64,000 nt of DNA from Microbacteriaceae bacterium UBA1487 (GCA_002325245.1 DCRR01000006.1:968-64967), one strand, 5' to 3'; positions 24,044-32,842 are shown, counted from the stretch's first letter. Notes: generated from the letters alone by a model not told the origin. Translations and numbers: made by a program.

Positions 24044-25195
24044 CTACGCGCGAACGAGCGCGACGAGCGCCGCGAAGAGCGGATGCCCGTCGCCAATGCC
24101 GGTGACGCTCTCGACGAACGCCTCCGGCGTCTCGCTCCCGGCACGCACCGCGTCGAGCCGCTGCGCGAGCTCGACCGCCTGCGGGTCGTCGTCGGAGCGG
24201 AACGCGAGGGCCGCCCCGATGGCGCGCACCAGCGCGGCGGGCTCGCCGCCGTTCTCGGCGATCTCGGCCGCCGGGCCGATGAAGCGCTCGTGCCGCGAGA
24301 GCTTGCGCAGTGGTTCGCGGCCAACGCGCAGAACGGTGTCAGGCAGGTGCGGGTTGGTGAAGCGCACCACGTTCTTGTCAACGTAGGCGGCCTGCACCTC
24401 GGCGTCGATCCCGTGCTTGGCAACGAGCAGCGCAGCGGTCTCGCCGAGCACCGCCCGCACCTCGGCCTCGACGGCGGGCAGGGCGATCGCCTCGGCGATC
24501 GTCTCGGCCCCCGCCTGCGCGCCGTGATAGGCGATCGTGGCGTGACCGGTGTTGACGGTGAAGAGCTTGCGCTCGATGTACGGTCCGAGCTCGTCCACGA
24601 ATGTGGCGCCCGGAATGTCGAGGTCGGCCCCCGCCAGCGGCGGCTGCTCGATGACCCACTCGCAGTACGCCTCAACGGTGACGTCAAGGCCCTGGCCCTC
24701 GGGCTGTCCGGGCACGATGCGGTCGACCGCCGTGTTGGCGAAGACGGCGCGGCCGTCGAGCGCGACGTCGGGTCGAGCGGCGACGATCTCCTCGCGGAGT
24801 CGGTCGGTCGCGTTGATGGCGTTCTCGCACGCCATCACGACGAGGGGCGGAGCGCTCTCGGCACGCCGCGCGATGCCTTCGGCGATCGCGGGAGCGACGA
24901 AGCGCAGGATGTTGGGGCCGACAGCGGTCGTGACGACCGTCGCGCGCGAGATCTCGTCGAACAACGCCTCGGCATCCGCGCCGCTGTCGATGCCCGAGAC
25001 TCCGGAGACGTCGTGGTCGCGCGCGCCCGGTCCGACCTCGAGCACGCGATACGCGCCCGCGGCGTTGATGCTCGCGATGAGCTCGCTGGCGACGTCGGCG
25101 AAGACCAGCCGGAAGCCGGCCTCGTGGAGCAGCAGCCCCACGAAGCCGCGTCCGATGTTGCCGGCGCCGAAGTGGACGGCGGTGCCGGTGGTCAC
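24044..25195 (-). CDS. mtlD: Mannitol-1-phosphate 5-dehydrogenase
   Basis: Polyol dehydrogenase of 383 residues that converts mannitol-1-phosphate and NAD+ to fructose-6-phosphate. The N-terminal Rossmann motif is VHFGAGNIGRGF (residues 7-18) and a late KLFTVNTGHATIAYHGA segment contains the catalytic Lys of the long-chain polyol dehydrogenase family. Length is in the normal range. The GTG start overlaps the mtlF stop by 4 nt, so it is the last gene of the ptsI-mtlA-mtlF-mtlD operon. Confidence 0.95.
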   Translation of the reverse strand: MTTGTAVHFGAGNIGRGFVGLLLHEAGFRLVFADVASELIASINAAGAYRVLEVGPGARDHDVSGVSGIDSGADAEALFDEISRATVVTTAVGPNILRFVAPAIAEGIARRAESAPPLVVMACENAINATDRLREEIVAARPDVALDGRAVFANTAVDRIVPGQPEGQGLDVTVEAYCEWVIEQPPLAGADLDIPGATFVDELGPYIERKLFTVNTGHATIAYHGAQAGAETIAEAIALPAVEAEVRAVLGETAALLVAKHGIDAEVQAAYVDKNVVRFTNPHLPDTVLRVGREPLRKLSRHERFIGPAAEIAENGGEPAALVRAIGAALAFRSDDDPQAVELAQRLDAVRAGSETPEAFVESVTGIGDGHPLFAALVALVRA

Positions 25196-25629
25196 GCGTT
25201 GACCTCAGAGAGGATGTCCATCACCTCGGCGGGCGACGCCGCGTTCTCCAGCGCCGCCACCTCATCCTCGTCAGAGAACACGATCGCGATGCGACCGAGG
25301 ATGTCGAGGTGCTCGTTGCCCTTGCCCGCGACACCGACGACGAAGCGGACGGGATTGCCGTCCCAGTCGATCGGCTCGGCGTAGCGCACGAACGAGAGCG
25401 CGGACTCGAGGATCTCATCCTTCGCCTCGTTGGTGCCATGGGGAATGGCGAGAAGGTTCCCCATGTACGTCGACACTGTCTTCTCGCGCTCGATCATCGC
25501 GGGCAGGTAGGCGGCGCTGACCGCGCCGACTCCCGCAAGGATCTCGTGCGCCTCCCGGATCGCCTCGAGCTTGGTGGTGGCCGTGCCCTCGGTGCGAATC
25601 TGGTCGATCGACAGGATCTGACGTGACAT
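25192..25629 (-). CDS. mtlF: PTS mannitol transporter subunit IIA
   Basis: EIIA domain protein of 145 residues. It receives phosphate from HPr on the His of the IPHGTNEAKD motif (near residue 64) and passes it to the IIB domain of MtlA. Family segments include YLPAMIEREKTVSTYMGNLL and ILGRIAIVFSDEDEV. In this organism IIA is a separate protein rather than fused to IICB. AAAGG precedes the ATG. It lies between mtlA (21-nt gap) and mtlD (4-nt overlap). Confidence 0.95.
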   Translation of the reverse strand: MSRQILSIDQIRTEGTATTKLEAIREAHEILAGVGAVSAAYLPAMIEREKTVSTYMGNLLAIPHGTNEAKDEILESALSFVRYAEPIDWDGNPVRFVVGVAGKGNEHLDILGRIAIVFSDEDEVAALENAASPAEVMDILSEVNA

Positions 25630-25650
25630 GGGGAACCTTTCTCGGTGTGC

Positions 25651-27171
25651 CTAGCTCGAAACCGGCTTGTTGCTGAGCATCTCAGCAACTTCGTCGTACT
25701 TCGGGCTGTTCATGAAGTTGTCAACCGAGACGTGCACGGCCGACGGGTTGACGTGCTTCGCACGGTCGGTGAGCTCTGCCTGCGTGATGATCAGATCCTC
25801 CGTGCCGTCGAGGTTCGCGATCGCCTTGTTGGTGACCGTGACATCGGTGACACCGGCCTTCTTGAGCTTCTGACGCAGAACCGAGGCACCCATGGCGCTC
25901 GATCCCATGCCAGCGTCGCACGCGAACACGACATTGTGAACCCCGCCGTTCTTCGCGGTCAGACCGCTCAGCACCTCGGACTTCTTGCCCTTGTTGGCTT
26001 CGGTCTGCGCGATCGCAGCGCTGAACGCCTCATCCTCGTTGGCAAGGTCGCGCTTGCGGCTCGCCAGCAGGATCAGCATGGCGACGACGAAGGTGACGCT
26101 CGCCGACAGGATCACGGAGAGGATGACACCGACGTAGCTGCCGGGCTCGGTCTGGATGAGCACCGCGAAGATCGATCCGGGCGATGCCGGAGCACGCAGG
26201 CCGGAGTCGAAGATCACGTTGGTGAGCACACCCGTGGCGCCACCGGCGATCATCGCGAGGATGAGCATCGGCTTGGCGAGGACGTACGGGAAGTACACCT
26301 CGTGGATTCCACCGAGGAACTGGATGATGAACGCACCCGGGGCGGTGGCACGCGCAGCGCCGACACCGAACAGGGTGATCGCGATCAGCAGACCGGCACC
26401 CGGGCCGGGGTTCGCCTCGACGAGGAACAGCAGGCTCTTGCCCTGCTCGGTGACCTGCTCGACACCCAGCGGGGTGAACACACCGTGGTTGATGGCGTTG
26501 TTGAGGAACAGCACCTTCGCCGGCTCGACGATGATCGAGGCGAGCGGGATGAGTCCGGTGTCGATCAACCAGCCGACCGCGCCGCCGAGCACCTCGGCGA
26601 ACCACTTGACGATGGGCGCCAGACCGAGGAAGGCGGCGAGGGCCAGCAGGAATCCGAGGATGCCGGATGCGAAGTTGTCGATCAGCATCTCGAACCCGGG
26701 CTTGACCTTGCCCTCCCAGATCTTGTCGACCTGCTTGAGGATCAGCGCCGCGAGCGGTCCGACGATCATCGCGCCGAGGAACATCACGGTTCCTTCAGCG
26801 CCGAGGATGACGCCCATCGCCGCCACCGCTCCGATGACGCCACCGCGAGTGCCGTAGACCATCTTTCCGCCGGTGTAGGCGATGAGCAGAGGCAGCAGGT
26901 ACACGATCATCGGCCCGACAAGGCCGGTGTAGACCGTGCCATCCGCGCCTTCTCCGCCGCCGAACATCACGGAGCCGTCCCAGCGCCAGGCCTCAACGGG
27001 GCCTTCGGCGCCGAGCCATCCGGTCGGAATGAACATGGCGGTGATGAGGCCCCAGGCGATGAAGGCCGCGATGTTGGGCATGATCATGCCCGAGAGGAAC
27101 GTGCCGAATCGCTGCACGCGCACTCGTGCACCGCCGCCCGTGGCGGCCGGTGCGGCTGACGTCGTTGTCAT
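25651..27171 (-). CDS. mtlA: PTS mannitol transporter subunit IICB
   Basis: Mannitol permease of 506 residues. The IIC membrane domain covers about residues 15-350 with segments such as MIMPNIAAFIAWGLITAMFI and VMFLGAMIVGPLAALILKQV. A linker follows, then the IIB domain (about residues 405-500) with the phosphorylated Cys in VVFACDAGMGSSAMGASVLR near residue 417. AGGAGAG precedes the ATG. Phosphotransfer runs EI to HPr to MtlF-IIA to MtlA-IIB to mannitol. It is 51 nt downstream of ptsI with no terminator visible, so it is probably co-transcribed with it. Confidence 0.95.
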   Translation of the reverse strand: MTTTSAAPAATGGGARVRVQRFGTFLSGMIMPNIAAFIAWGLITAMFIPTGWLGAEGPVEAWRWDGSVMFGGGEGADGTVYTGLVGPMIVYLLPLLIAYTGGKMVYGTRGGVIGAVAAMGVILGAEGTVMFLGAMIVGPLAALILKQVDKIWEGKVKPGFEMLIDNFASGILGFLLALAAFLGLAPIVKWFAEVLGGAVGWLIDTGLIPLASIIVEPAKVLFLNNAINHGVFTPLGVEQVTEQGKSLLFLVEANPGPGAGLLIAITLFGVGAARATAPGAFIIQFLGGIHEVYFPYVLAKPMLILAMIAGGATGVLTNVIFDSGLRAPASPGSIFAVLIQTEPGSYVGVILSVILSASVTFVVAMLILLASRKRDLANEDEAFSAAIAQTEANKGKKSEVLSGLTAKNGGVHNVVFACDAGMGSSAMGASVLRQKLKKAGVTDVTVTNKAIANLDGTEDLIITQAELTDRAKHVNPSAVHVSVDNFMNSPKYDEVAEMLSNKPVSS

Positions 27172-27222
27172 GGTGATGTCTCTCCTTGTGTTGTGTGGTG
27201 GCTATGGTGCAGGGGGGACCGA

Positions 27223-28893
27223 CTAAGCCGTCGGCACAATCGTGGCGGCGGCTCGCGCCGCGGCAGCGCTCGGAGCGGCGAGCGCCGCCTCCGCGAGGCG
27301 CCGCGCATCTTCGGGAGTGCGCAGCGCGAGTTCCGCACGCACCTCGGCGAGGGCGGCGGGGGTCATCGACAGGCTCGTCACACCGAGCCCGACCAGGACG
27401 ACGGCGAGCTGCGGATCGGCAGCGGCCTCGCCGCACACGCCCACGGGGCGGCCGGCGGCGACGCCCGCGTCGGCGAGCATCTTCACCAGCCGCAGGACGG
27501 CGGGGTGCCACGGGTCCTGGTAGTGAGCGACGCTGCCGAGCATTCGGTCGGCGGCCATCGTGTACTGGGTCAGGTCGTTCGTTCCGATGCTGACGAAGTC
27601 GCATTCGGCGAGCACCGAGTCGGCCTGAAGCGCGAGCGACGGCACTTCGGCCATGACGCCGACGGTCTTGAGTCCGAGTTCGCGCGCGAGCGCCACGAAG
27701 TACTCGGTCTCCTCCGCGTCGGCGACCATCGGGGCCATCACCCAGAGGTCGGCGGGCTCGCCGTCAGCGGCGACCGCGGCCTCGGCGTTGACGAGCGCCG
27801 CGAGCTGGTCGCGGAGGATCTCCTCGTGCTCGCGCAGCGCGCGCAGGCCTCGCAGGCCGAGGGCGGGGTTCTCCTCGTTGTCGGCGGTGAGGTACGGCAG
27901 CGGCTTGTCGGCACCCGCGTCCAGGCAGCGCACGACGACCTTCTTGCCGCGGAAGTGGCTCAGCATGTCGCGGTACTGCTCGGTCTGGGTCTCGACGCTC
28001 GGACGCTCGGTCGAGTCGAGGAAGAGGAACTCGGTGCGGAACAGCCCGACGCCCTCGGCGCCCAGCTCGACCGCCGCGGCGGCGTCCTTCGGCGACCCGA
28101 GGTTCGCCAGCAGCGGCACGGCCGTTCCGTCGGCGAGCGCACCGGGCGTGATCGGCGCGGTCGCGATGGCCGCGAGCTCGCGAATGCGGATCGCCGCCGT
28201 GTCGAGCGTCTCGGGGTCCGGCTCGACCGTGACGGTGCCGGCTCCCGCATCGAGCACGACCTGCTGGCCGTCGGTGAGAGCCTCGGCGCCCGCGACGCCG
28301 ACGATCGCCGGAATCGAACGCGCTCGGGCGAGGATCGCGGTGTGCGAGGTCGGTCCGCCTTCGCGCGTGATCAGACCGAGCACGATGTCGAGGTCGAGCA
28401 GCACGGTGTCGGCGGGCGCGAGGTCTTCGGCCACCAAGATGTAGGGCGTCGTCGACTCGGGAACGCCGGGGGCGGCCACACCGCGAAGACCCGCGATGAT
28501 CCGCTGGGCGACGTCGCCGAGGTCGGCGGCGCGCTCGCCCAGGTAGCCGCCGAGGCCGATGAGCATCTGCTTGAACTCGTCGAAGGCCTCATGGACCGCC
28601 CGCTCGGCGTTGGTGCCGGACTCGATGCGGGCAACGACCAGGTCGCGAAGCGCCGGGTCCTTCGCCATCAGGGCCTGCGCCTCGAGCACGTCGCGCGCGT
28701 CGCCGCCGGCGACGGAACCACGGAAGACCAGATCGTCGGCCACCTTCGCCACAGCTGCATCGACGGCGGCGATCGCGTCGGCGGGGTCGCCTTCGAGCGG
28801 CTCTGACGTCGGAGCCGCGAGCGGGGCGGCCATGCGCAGCACGGGGCCGACAGCCACGCGCCGGCCAATGCCGATGCCGTGCAGTTCTGGCAT
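27223..28893 (-). CDS. ptsI: PTS enzyme I (phosphoenolpyruvate-protein phosphotransferase)
   Basis: Enzyme I of 556 residues. An N-terminal His-containing swivelling domain carries the phosphorylated His in GGPTSHTAILAR (near residue 183). The C-terminal PEP-binding barrel carries GVGLFRTEFLF, then VRCLDAGADKPLPYL and FVSIGTNDLTQYTMA, with the conserved Cys in PVGVCGEAA. The ATG at 28893 follows AAGGAG with a 6-nt spacer and gives MPELHGIGIG, the normal N-terminus. EI is encoded as the first gene of the mannitol operon, so its expression may follow mannitol control rather than being constitutive. Confidence 0.95.
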   Translation of the reverse strand: MPELHGIGIGRRVAVGPVLRMAAPLAAPTSEPLEGDPADAIAAVDAAVAKVADDLVFRGSVAGGDARDVLEAQALMAKDPALRDLVVARIESGTNAERAVHEAFDEFKQMLIGLGGYLGERAADLGDVAQRIIAGLRGVAAPGVPESTTPYILVAEDLAPADTVLLDLDIVLGLITREGGPTSHTAILARARSIPAIVGVAGAEALTDGQQVVLDAGAGTVTVEPDPETLDTAAIRIRELAAIATAPITPGALADGTAVPLLANLGSPKDAAAAVELGAEGVGLFRTEFLFLDSTERPSVETQTEQYRDMLSHFRGKKVVVRCLDAGADKPLPYLTADNEENPALGLRGLRALREHEEILRDQLAALVNAEAAVAADGEPADLWVMAPMVADAEETEYFVALARELGLKTVGVMAEVPSLALQADSVLAECDFVSIGTNDLTQYTMAADRMLGSVAHYQDPWHPAVLRLVKMLADAGVAAGRPVGVCGEAAADPQLAVVLVGLGVTSLSMTPAALAEVRAELALRTPEDARRLAEAALAAPSAAAARAAATIVPTA

Positions 28894-28958
28894 GGATGAC
28901 TCCTTCATCGATCCGGGCGGTGGGGGCCTTTCCGGCGACATTACACGGATTGCTCGAC

Positions 28959-29007
28959 TCAAACAAACAATTCCAAAAAGAAAAGCAGAAAATCAAACTT
29001 TTGTTTG
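28959..29007. promoter_or_regulatory. AT-rich divergent control region with DeoR-like operator repeats
   Basis: In a GC-rich genome this intergenic segment is markedly AT-rich. TCAAAC occurs at 28959-28964 and again at 28993-28998, 34 nt apart (about three helical turns). The second copy is part of the palindrome CAAAC-TTTT-GTTTG (28994-29007). The region separates ptsI from the DeoR-type gene, so it probably holds both promoters and the DeoR-family binding sites. Confidence 0.55.
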
Positions 29008-29040
29008 TGTTGGGACGGGCGTCGTGAGAAAGTGAACGCG

Positions 29041-29829
29041 ATGTATGCACCGGAGCGGCACCAGGCGATCCTCGAACTCGCGCAGAGTCGGGGACGCGTC
29101 GACGTGCGCGACCTTGCCGAGCAGCTTCAGGTGACGCCGGAGACCATCCGCCGCGACCTCACCAGCCTCGAGCGACGCGGACTCGTGCGCCGTGCGCACG
29201 GCGGCGCCGTACCCATCGAGCGTGCCAGCCTGAGCCACACCGTGCCCGAGCGCGAGACCGTTCAGTCCGCCGAGAAGACCGCGATCGCCTACGCGGCGCT
29301 CGCGGAAGTTCCCGATTCCGGATCGATCCTCATCGATGCCGGCACCACCACCATTCGCCTCGCCGAGAGCCTGCCGCGAGATCGTCGACTCACCGTCGTG
29401 ACGCATTCGCTGCCGGTCGCGATGGCGCTCACCGATCGCCGCGAGATCGAACTCCACTTCCTCGGCGGGATGCTCCGCGGCGACTCCCTCTCCGCCGTCG
29501 GAACCTGGACCCACCAGATGATCGGCATGGTCGCCGTCGACGTCGCCTTTCTCAGCGTCAACGGCATCACGCCCGAACGCGGTCTCACCACCAGCAACCT
29601 CGCCGAGTCGGCCGTCAAGTCGGCGATGATCCGCGCCGCGCGGCGCACCGTCGTGCTCGCCGACCATCGCAAGTTCGGGCGTGAGGAGTTCAGTCGCATC
29701 GCCCCGCTCGCGGCCGTCGACACGATCATCACCGACGAGGGCGTCAACCTCGAACTCGTCGCCGAGGTCGAGGCCGCCGGCACCGACGTCATCCGTGCGG
29801 CCCTGCAGGCCGAATCCCGTACCGCCTAG
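29041..29829 (+). CDS. DeoR/GlpR-family transcriptional regulator of the PTS/mannitol genes
   Basis: Regulator of 262 residues. The DeoR helix-turn-helix is near residues 5-56 (RHQAILELAQSRGRVDVRDL, TPETIRRDLTSLERRGLVRR, AHGGAV), and the DeoRC sugar-phosphate sensor domain follows with IDAGTTTIRLAESL and AVKSAMIRAARRTVVLADHR. Effectors in the family are phosphorylated sugars. ATG 29041 is chosen because it begins the DeoR fold. It is divergent from ptsI-mtlAFD and upstream of ptsH by 22 nt, so it most plausibly controls the PTS genes on both sides. Confidence 0.9.
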   Translation: MYAPERHQAILELAQSRGRVDVRDLAEQLQVTPETIRRDLTSLERRGLVRRAHGGAVPIERASLSHTVPERETVQSAEKTAIAYAALAEVPDSGSILIDAGTTTIRLAESLPRDRRLTVVTHSLPVAMALTDRREIELHFLGGMLRGDSLSAVGTWTHQMIGMVAVDVAFLSVNGITPERGLTTSNLAESAVKSAMIRAARRTVVLADHRKFGREEFSRIAPLAAVDTIITDEGVNLELVAEVEAAGTDVIRAALQAESRTA

Positions 29830-29851
29830 TTCCGATTCGCAAGGAGAACCC

Positions 29852-30127
29852 ATGTCAAAAGCGCAGCGCACCGTCGAGTTCGGCTCCAGCGTCGGCCTGC
29901 ACGCCCGCCCCGCCTCCGCGCTCGCGAAGGCCGCCGGCGAGAGCGGTCACACGATCACGCTCACCACGCCCGCCGGCAAGAAGGCAAACGCGGCGAGCAT
30001 CCTGACTCTGCTGGCGATGGGCGTGAGCCACGGCGACGAGGTCACGATCACCGTCGAGGGCGACGACGCCGAGGCGGTCGCCGAGAGCTTCGCGGCGCTC
30101 GTCGCGAGCGAACTCGACGCCGACTAG
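29852..30127 (+). CDS. ptsH: PTS phosphocarrier protein HPr
   Basis: HPr of 91 residues. The phosphorylated His17 is in VGLHARPASA, and a Ser in ASILTLLAMG occupies the regulatory serine position known from Firmicutes. AAGGAG precedes the ATG by 6 nt. It lies 22 nt downstream of the DeoR-type regulator and is probably co-transcribed with it. Its separation from ptsI by a divergent region means EI and HPr are made from opposite transcripts. Confidence 0.96.
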   Translation: MSKAQRTVEFGSSVGLHARPASALAKAAGESGHTITLTTPAGKKANAASILTLLAMGVSHGDEVTITVEGDDAEAVAESFAALVASELDAD

Positions 30128-30129
30128 CG

Positions 30130-30195
30130 GCGGGTCGCGCAGCCGCACCGCGCGGGTCGTGCAGCCGCACCGCGCGGGTTGAGCAGCCGCACCGC
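30130..30195. repeat. Three 22-bp tandem repeats after ptsH
   Basis: Copies start at 30130, 30152 and 30174, each resembling GCGGGTCGNGCAGCCGCACC plus two bases, with one or two changes in the N-containing part. They begin just after the ptsH stop and run into a degenerate REP-like element. They have no spacers and no coding role. Confidence 0.85.
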
Positions 30196-30252
30196 GGCGT
30201 CTCGAAACCCTGCAGCGGGTCGAGTGCCGACGCAGTCGGCGAATCGAGGCCC
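30196..30252. repeat. Degenerate REP-like repeat
   Basis: GCGTCTCGAAACC is followed by GGTCGAGTGCCGAC-GCA-GTCGGCGAATCGAG. The stem GCCGAC/GTCGGC and CTCGAAACC/GGTCGAG ends match the repeat family at 13511-13640 and 19632-19716, though with several mismatches. It lies between ptsH and the argA-type gene, whose stop codon is at 30257. Confidence 0.7.
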
Positions 30253-30256
30253 AGGC

Positions 30257-30757
30257 CTACAGTCGCTTGAGCATCCGCGTGTTGCCGAGCGTGTTCGGCT
30301 TCACCCTCGCCAGGTCGAGGAACTCCGCCACGCCCTCATCGGGCGAGCGCACCAGCTCGGCGTAGACATCCGGCGACACGATCCCCTCCGAGATCTGCTC
30401 GAAGCCGTGCCGCCCGAAGAACTCGGTCTCGAAGGTCAGGCAGAACAGGCGCGAGAGGCCGAGCTCCCGCGCATCCGCCTCCAGCTGGTGCAGCAGCGCG
30501 TGCCCGACGCGGCGGTGGCGCCACGCGTCGTCGACGGCGAGCGTGCGCACCTCACCGAGGTCTTCCCACATGACGTGCAGGGCGCCGCAGCCGACCAGCT
30601 GACCGTCGACCTCGGCGACGCGGAACTCCTGCACCGCCTCGTAGAACACGACGCGGTCCTTGCCGAGCAGGATCCGCTTCTCCACGAGCGGCGCGATCAG
30701 GGCGTCGATCGCGGGCACATCGGCGGTTCGCGCGCGTCGCACCAGCATGTCGTTCAC
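30257..30757 (-). CDS. argA: Amino-acid N-acetyltransferase (short ArgA/N-acetylglutamate synthase type)
   Basis: GNAT-family protein of 166 residues. It closely follows the short N-acetylglutamate synthase type known from mycobacteria: VRRARTADVPAIDALIAPLV, EAVQEFRVAEVDGQLVGCGA, LHVMWEDLGEVRTLAVDDAW, LFCLTFETEFFGRHGFEQIS and VAEFLDLARVKPNTLGNTRM. The acetyl-CoA loop is in AWRHRRVGHALL. This family makes N-acetylglutamate from acetyl-CoA and glutamate at the start of arginine synthesis. No arg genes are adjacent, so the assignment rests on family features alone. Confidence 0.9.
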   Translation of the reverse strand: MNDMLVRRARTADVPAIDALIAPLVEKRILLGKDRVVFYEAVQEFRVAEVDGQLVGCGALHVMWEDLGEVRTLAVDDAWRHRRVGHALLHQLEADARELGLSRLFCLTFETEFFGRHGFEQISEGIVSPDVYAELVRSPDEGVAEFLDLARVKPNTLGNTRMLKRL

Positions 30758-30785
30758 AACGCCCGACTCTACTGCGCCGCGGAGT

Positions 30786-32519
30786 TCACCCGCTCGCGAC
30801 GGACTCCGCCGGAAGCTCGAACCAGAGCAGCTCCTCGAAGTCGTCGCCGAGGCTCTCGCGGGTGGCCTGCTCCGGCTCGCCGGGCAGGCTCTCGAACAGC
30901 GCCCGCGCTTCGGCGATGTGCTCGGCGAGCACCGACACCGGCGCGCGGTCGACGTTGTGCGGGTAGCGCAGCATGCCCTGCGCGTCGTAGCGGAGCATCG
31001 ACAGCCGCAACGGCGGTTCCACCGCGCCGTCGCGGTGCCGCCACAGCCCCGTCGCGGCGTCGAAGCGGTATCGCGGCAGAAGCTTGTGCCCGTGGTCGGC
31101 GACCAGCGTGATCGCCTCGACGATGTAGCGGAACACCTCCTCCTCGAGGAAGTAGTTGAAGTTCACGCGCACCCAGCCCGGTTTGATGCCTTCGCATCCG
31201 CGCGCGATCTCCCGCTCGAAGGCGTGCGAGCGCTCCAGGTCGATGCCCAGCAGGCGATGCCCGTACGGCCCCGCGCAGGAGCAGCCGCCGCGACTCTGGA
31301 TGCCGAAGAGGTCATTCAGGATCGCGACGACCGCATTGTGGTGCAGGTAGCGTCCGTCGGGCCGGCGCACCACGAACGACACGATCGAGAGACGTTCGGC
31401 GGTCGGCGAGCCGAGCACCTGAATCTGCGGATGCCGCTGCCACACCGAGATCGCCCGACTGAGGAAGTCGCGCTCGCGGGCCGCGATCACGTCGACGCCG
31501 ACCTCGCGCTTGAGCCCGAAGACGAGCCCGGCGCGGATCGACTCGAGGATCGCGGGGGTGCCGGCCTCCTCGCGGTGGGTCGCGTCGGCCAGGTAGCGGT
31601 GCCCCTCCGGGTTCACGTACATGACCGTGCCGCCGCCGACCACGGTCGGCACGCTGTTGGTCAGCAGGCGGCGACTCACGATCAGGACCCCGGGCGTGCC
31701 CGGGCCGCCGATGAACTTGTGCGGCGAGAGGAAGATCGCGTCCTTGCGGGCGGCCGGATCGCCGTCGCGGGGGTTCATCTCGATGTCGACGTAGGGAGCG
31801 GCGGCGGCGAAGTCCCAGAACGCGAGCGCGCCGTGCGCGTGCAGCAGGCGCGTGATCGTGTGCGTCTCGGTGAGCACGCCGGTCACGTTGCTCGCCGCGC
31901 TGAACGAGCCGATCTTGAGCGGCCGGTCGGCGAAGCGCTCGAGCTCGGCGGTGAGGTGGTCGAGGTCGACGTGACCATCGGCATCCTCGTGGATCGTCAC
32001 GACATCGGCGATCGACTCGCGCCACGGCAGCTCGTTGGAGTGGTGCTCGAAGGGGCCGACGAAGACGACGGGGCGCTCGTGCGCGGGGATCAGCTCGCGC
32101 ATCCCGTAGCGCGCGTCGAGGTCGGCGGGCAGGCGCAGCTCGAGGATCCCGATGAGCTTGTCGATGGCGCCGGTGCAGCCGCTGCCCGCGAAGATGACGG
32201 CGGTGTCGTCGTCGCCGCCGACGGCCGTGTGGATCTCGGCGCGCGCATCCTCACGCAGGCGCGTGGTCTGCAGGCCGGTGCCGCTCGACTCGGTGTGCGT
32301 GTTGGCGTAGCGCGGCATCACCTCGTCGCGGATGAAGTCCTCGATGAACCCGAGGCTGCGGCCGCTCGCCGTGTAGTCGGCGTAGGTCACGCGGCGCGGG
32401 CCGAACGGCCCGTGCATGAGCTGGTCGTCTCCGATGACGGACTCGCGGATGCGCGCCAGAATCGGCGGATCCGGAAGCCCCGGATCCGGCGCAGGAATCG
32501 AACACGCCTCCACCCCCAC
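30786..32519 (-). CDS. Large aminotransferase class V-fold (cysteine-desulfurase-like) protein
   Basis: PLP enzyme of 577 residues. The class V fold covers about residues 30-490, with the Schiff-base Lys in SLSPHKFIGGPGTPG (near residue 268), THTESSGTGLQTTRLREDAR near the N-terminus and GSGCTGAIDKLIG. A C-terminal part has QSRGGCSCAGPYGHRLLGID, a Cys-bearing loop that in cysteine desulfurases holds the active-site Cys. A further helical tail of about 80 residues follows. It is longer than SufS or IscS (about 400 residues), so it is a distinct actinobacterial branch. Substrate unknown. The GTG start at 32519 could shift to a nearby downstream GTG. Confidence 0.84.
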   Translation of the reverse strand: MGVEACSIPAPDPGLPDPPILARIRESVIGDDQLMHGPFGPRRVTYADYTASGRSLGFIEDFIRDEVMPRYANTHTESSGTGLQTTRLREDARAEIHTAVGGDDDTAVIFAGSGCTGAIDKLIGILELRLPADLDARYGMRELIPAHERPVVFVGPFEHHSNELPWRESIADVVTIHEDADGHVDLDHLTAELERFADRPLKIGSFSAASNVTGVLTETHTITRLLHAHGALAFWDFAAAAPYVDIEMNPRDGDPAARKDAIFLSPHKFIGGPGTPGVLIVSRRLLTNSVPTVVGGGTVMYVNPEGHRYLADATHREEAGTPAILESIRAGLVFGLKREVGVDVIAARERDFLSRAISVWQRHPQIQVLGSPTAERLSIVSFVVRRPDGRYLHHNAVVAILNDLFGIQSRGGCSCAGPYGHRLLGIDLERSHAFEREIARGCEGIKPGWVRVNFNYFLEEEVFRYIVEAITLVADHGHKLLPRYRFDAATGLWRHRDGAVEPPLRLSMLRYDAQGMLRYPHNVDRAPVSVLAEHIAEARALFESLPGEPEQATRESLGDDFEELLWFELPAESVASG

Positions 32520-32540
32520 AAGCTACCCCCTGCCGTGGCG

Positions 32541-32760
32541 CCGCGGGGATGCATCCCGTGCGCTGGGGAGTATCGCGCGCGGCACGCGGTCGGGGCGCGG
32601 GTCACGCGGTGCGGGGGGGTCGGGGTGCGGGTGCGGCGGGTGCGCGTGGGTGGCGGGGATGCATCCCCGGCGCAACCGAGCGAGTCGCGCGGCACGCGGT
32701 CGGGGCGCGGGTCACGCGGTGCGGGAGCGAGCGGGGGCTCGAGCGCGGCTGGCCAGGCAC
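32541..32760. repeat. Two diverged 110-bp tandem copies, very GC-rich
   Basis: Bases 32541-32650 and 32651-32760 align as direct tandem copies. Both carry a GGGGATGCATCCC-like palindrome near the start. They share an exact 40-bp block at 32576-32615 and 32686-32725. The remainder has diverged. There is no credible gene here, because the readings in all frames are Arg/Gly/Ala-only low-complexity. The gap from 32520 to 32941 contains these copies, then GC-rich filler and two hairpins. Confidence 0.8.
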
Positions 32761-32842
32761 GGGGTGCACCGCGCCGGCGTACGGCCGGGGTGCAGCGCGC
32801 GGGCGCGCGGCCGGGGCGCAGCGCGCTGGCGCGCACGCCAGA

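Noticed and set aside
27172..27222. Possible promoter or terminator between ptsI and mtlA
   Set aside because: The 51-nt gap has a ribosome site for mtlA but no hairpin and no recognisable promoter hexamers, so the genes are treated as one operon.
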